A stretch of 64,000 bases of DNA from Terriglobia bacterium (lineage in GTDB: Bacteria > Acidobacteriota > Terriglobia > Acidiferrales > UBA7541). The notes beneath the pieces are model-generated. The model was given only the letters and a program-made list of their open reading frames with translations. It was not told where the DNA came from and made no database searches. The translations under genes were made by a program, and so were the position numbers. Position 1 is the first letter of the stretch; each line of letters begins with the position of its first letter. Positions 63,633 through 64,000 of the stretch are shown here, in pieces. The DNA lies in NCBI GenBank assembly GCA_020073585.1, contig JAIQEV010000014.1:1-64000 (forward strand), read 5' to 3'.

Positions 63633-64000
63633 TTATCTACTCATTGTGACAGCCGGCAAGGCTGGCGACTGTTCCCTTTGAATAGGGATTACAAGCAGGA
63701 AGAGCCGATAAAGAAGATATACGACGACAACCTGACGCAGAGCCATCAAAACGCCCAGAATGGCATCGGTCTCAACCATCGCAAGGCTGCCCCACACCCA
63801 CGCCAAAACCATCCAGCGTCCTGGATGGATCGAGTTTACTGCGTACGTCGTGACCGCTCCCAAGAACCATCCTAGAAACGCATAACCCAGGATCACCCCG
63901 GGCCACCCGAATTCCGTATAGAACAAGGTAATCGGGCTTGGCGAATTGTCCAAGTCCGGCAGCCCCAGGTGTCTCTCCATACGGAGCTGGGTGGAGACTT
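63633..64000 (-). CDS. C-terminal part of a probable O-antigen/exopolysaccharide polymerase, cut by window edge
   Basis: The frame is open to the window end, so the gene starts beyond position 64000. The visible ~120 residues contain SPSPITLFYTEFGWPGVILG, then YAFLGWFLGAV, and further hydrophobic helices (MVLAWVWGSLAMVETDAILG, VVVYLLYRLFLLVI). The periplasmic-loop/helix pattern resembles the end of Wzy-type repeat-unit polymerases, and the location before two glycosyltransferases fits. Confident only that it is a membrane protein. Confidence 0.6.
   Translation of the reverse strand, partial: VSTQLRMERHLGLPDLDNSPSPITLFYTEFGWPGVILGYAFLGWFLGAVTTYAVNSIHPGRWMVLAWVWGSLAMVETDAILGVLMALRQVVVVYLLYRLFLLVIPIQREQSPALPAVTMSR

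Overview
The window is GC-rich, densely coded bacterial DNA that most resembles Acidobacteriota. The reasons are two very large Oar-type TonB-dependent receptors with an N-terminal carboxypeptidase-regulatory-like domain, a secreted ~1050-residue BNR/sortilin-like protein, CRTAC1/ASPIC-UnbV and DUF4097 proteins, paired M16 peptidases and several zinc-finger anti-sigma factors. This is inferred from gene families; no rRNA marker is present.

Left part (1-20.2 kb). An ECF sigma factor overlaps its anti-sigma gene (zinc finger plus HEAT repeats) and is followed by two DUF4097 proteins, one ending in a TonB C-terminal domain, and a double-PDZ protein: an envelope-stress-like operon closed by a strong terminator at 5556-5584. 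Then, on the minus strand, come a nucleotidyltransferase-fold protein, a secreted TPR protein, the preQ0 genes queC, queE and queD with a 62-residue membrane protein between queE and queD, and a DinG/XPD-type helicase. A DUF4382 lipoprotein gene is broken by a one-base frameshift. A second sigma/anti-sigma pair follows (the anti-sigma is fused to a bactofilin-like polymer and a membrane domain), then the first TonB-dependent receptor.

Middle part (20.4-44 kb). Housekeeping genes der, a merR-type regulator, tRNA-Pro(GGG) and surE are followed by the BNR protein and a sarcosine-oxidase-like flavoenzyme. A discrete 1.8-kb insertion sequence of IS1595 type (27885-29683) has 23-bp terminal inverted repeats, a perfect 8-bp target duplication, and a passenger membrane-protein gene. 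Then come an M16 peptidase pair (one active, one lacking the zinc site), a diguanylate cyclase, and a nutrient-uptake module: APC permease, LacI regulator and second TonB receptor. Two related palindromes with a central CG lie upstream of the permease and of the receptor and are candidate LacI operators. Glycerol kinase and glycerol facilitator follow.

Right part (43.4-64 kb). Two divergent Rrf2 regulators with the same Cys spacing precede a five-haem membrane cytochrome with TPRs, translationally coupled to a CRTAC1-type protein, then a proline dehydrogenase and a large TPR/FG-GAP/ASPIC protein. From 54.2 kb to the end, a minus-strand exopolysaccharide cluster encodes a WecA-like initiating transferase with an extra C-terminal domain, a WbuB-like transferase, a UDP-GlcNAc 2-epimerase-like enzyme, two SDR nucleotide-sugar enzymes, a cupin epimerase-like protein, two more GT4 transferases and the end of a probable polymerase cut by the window edge. 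It looks like an L-FucNAc/L-QuiNAc-type pathway whose dehydratase is not in view.

No CRISPR array, prophage or rRNA operon was seen.
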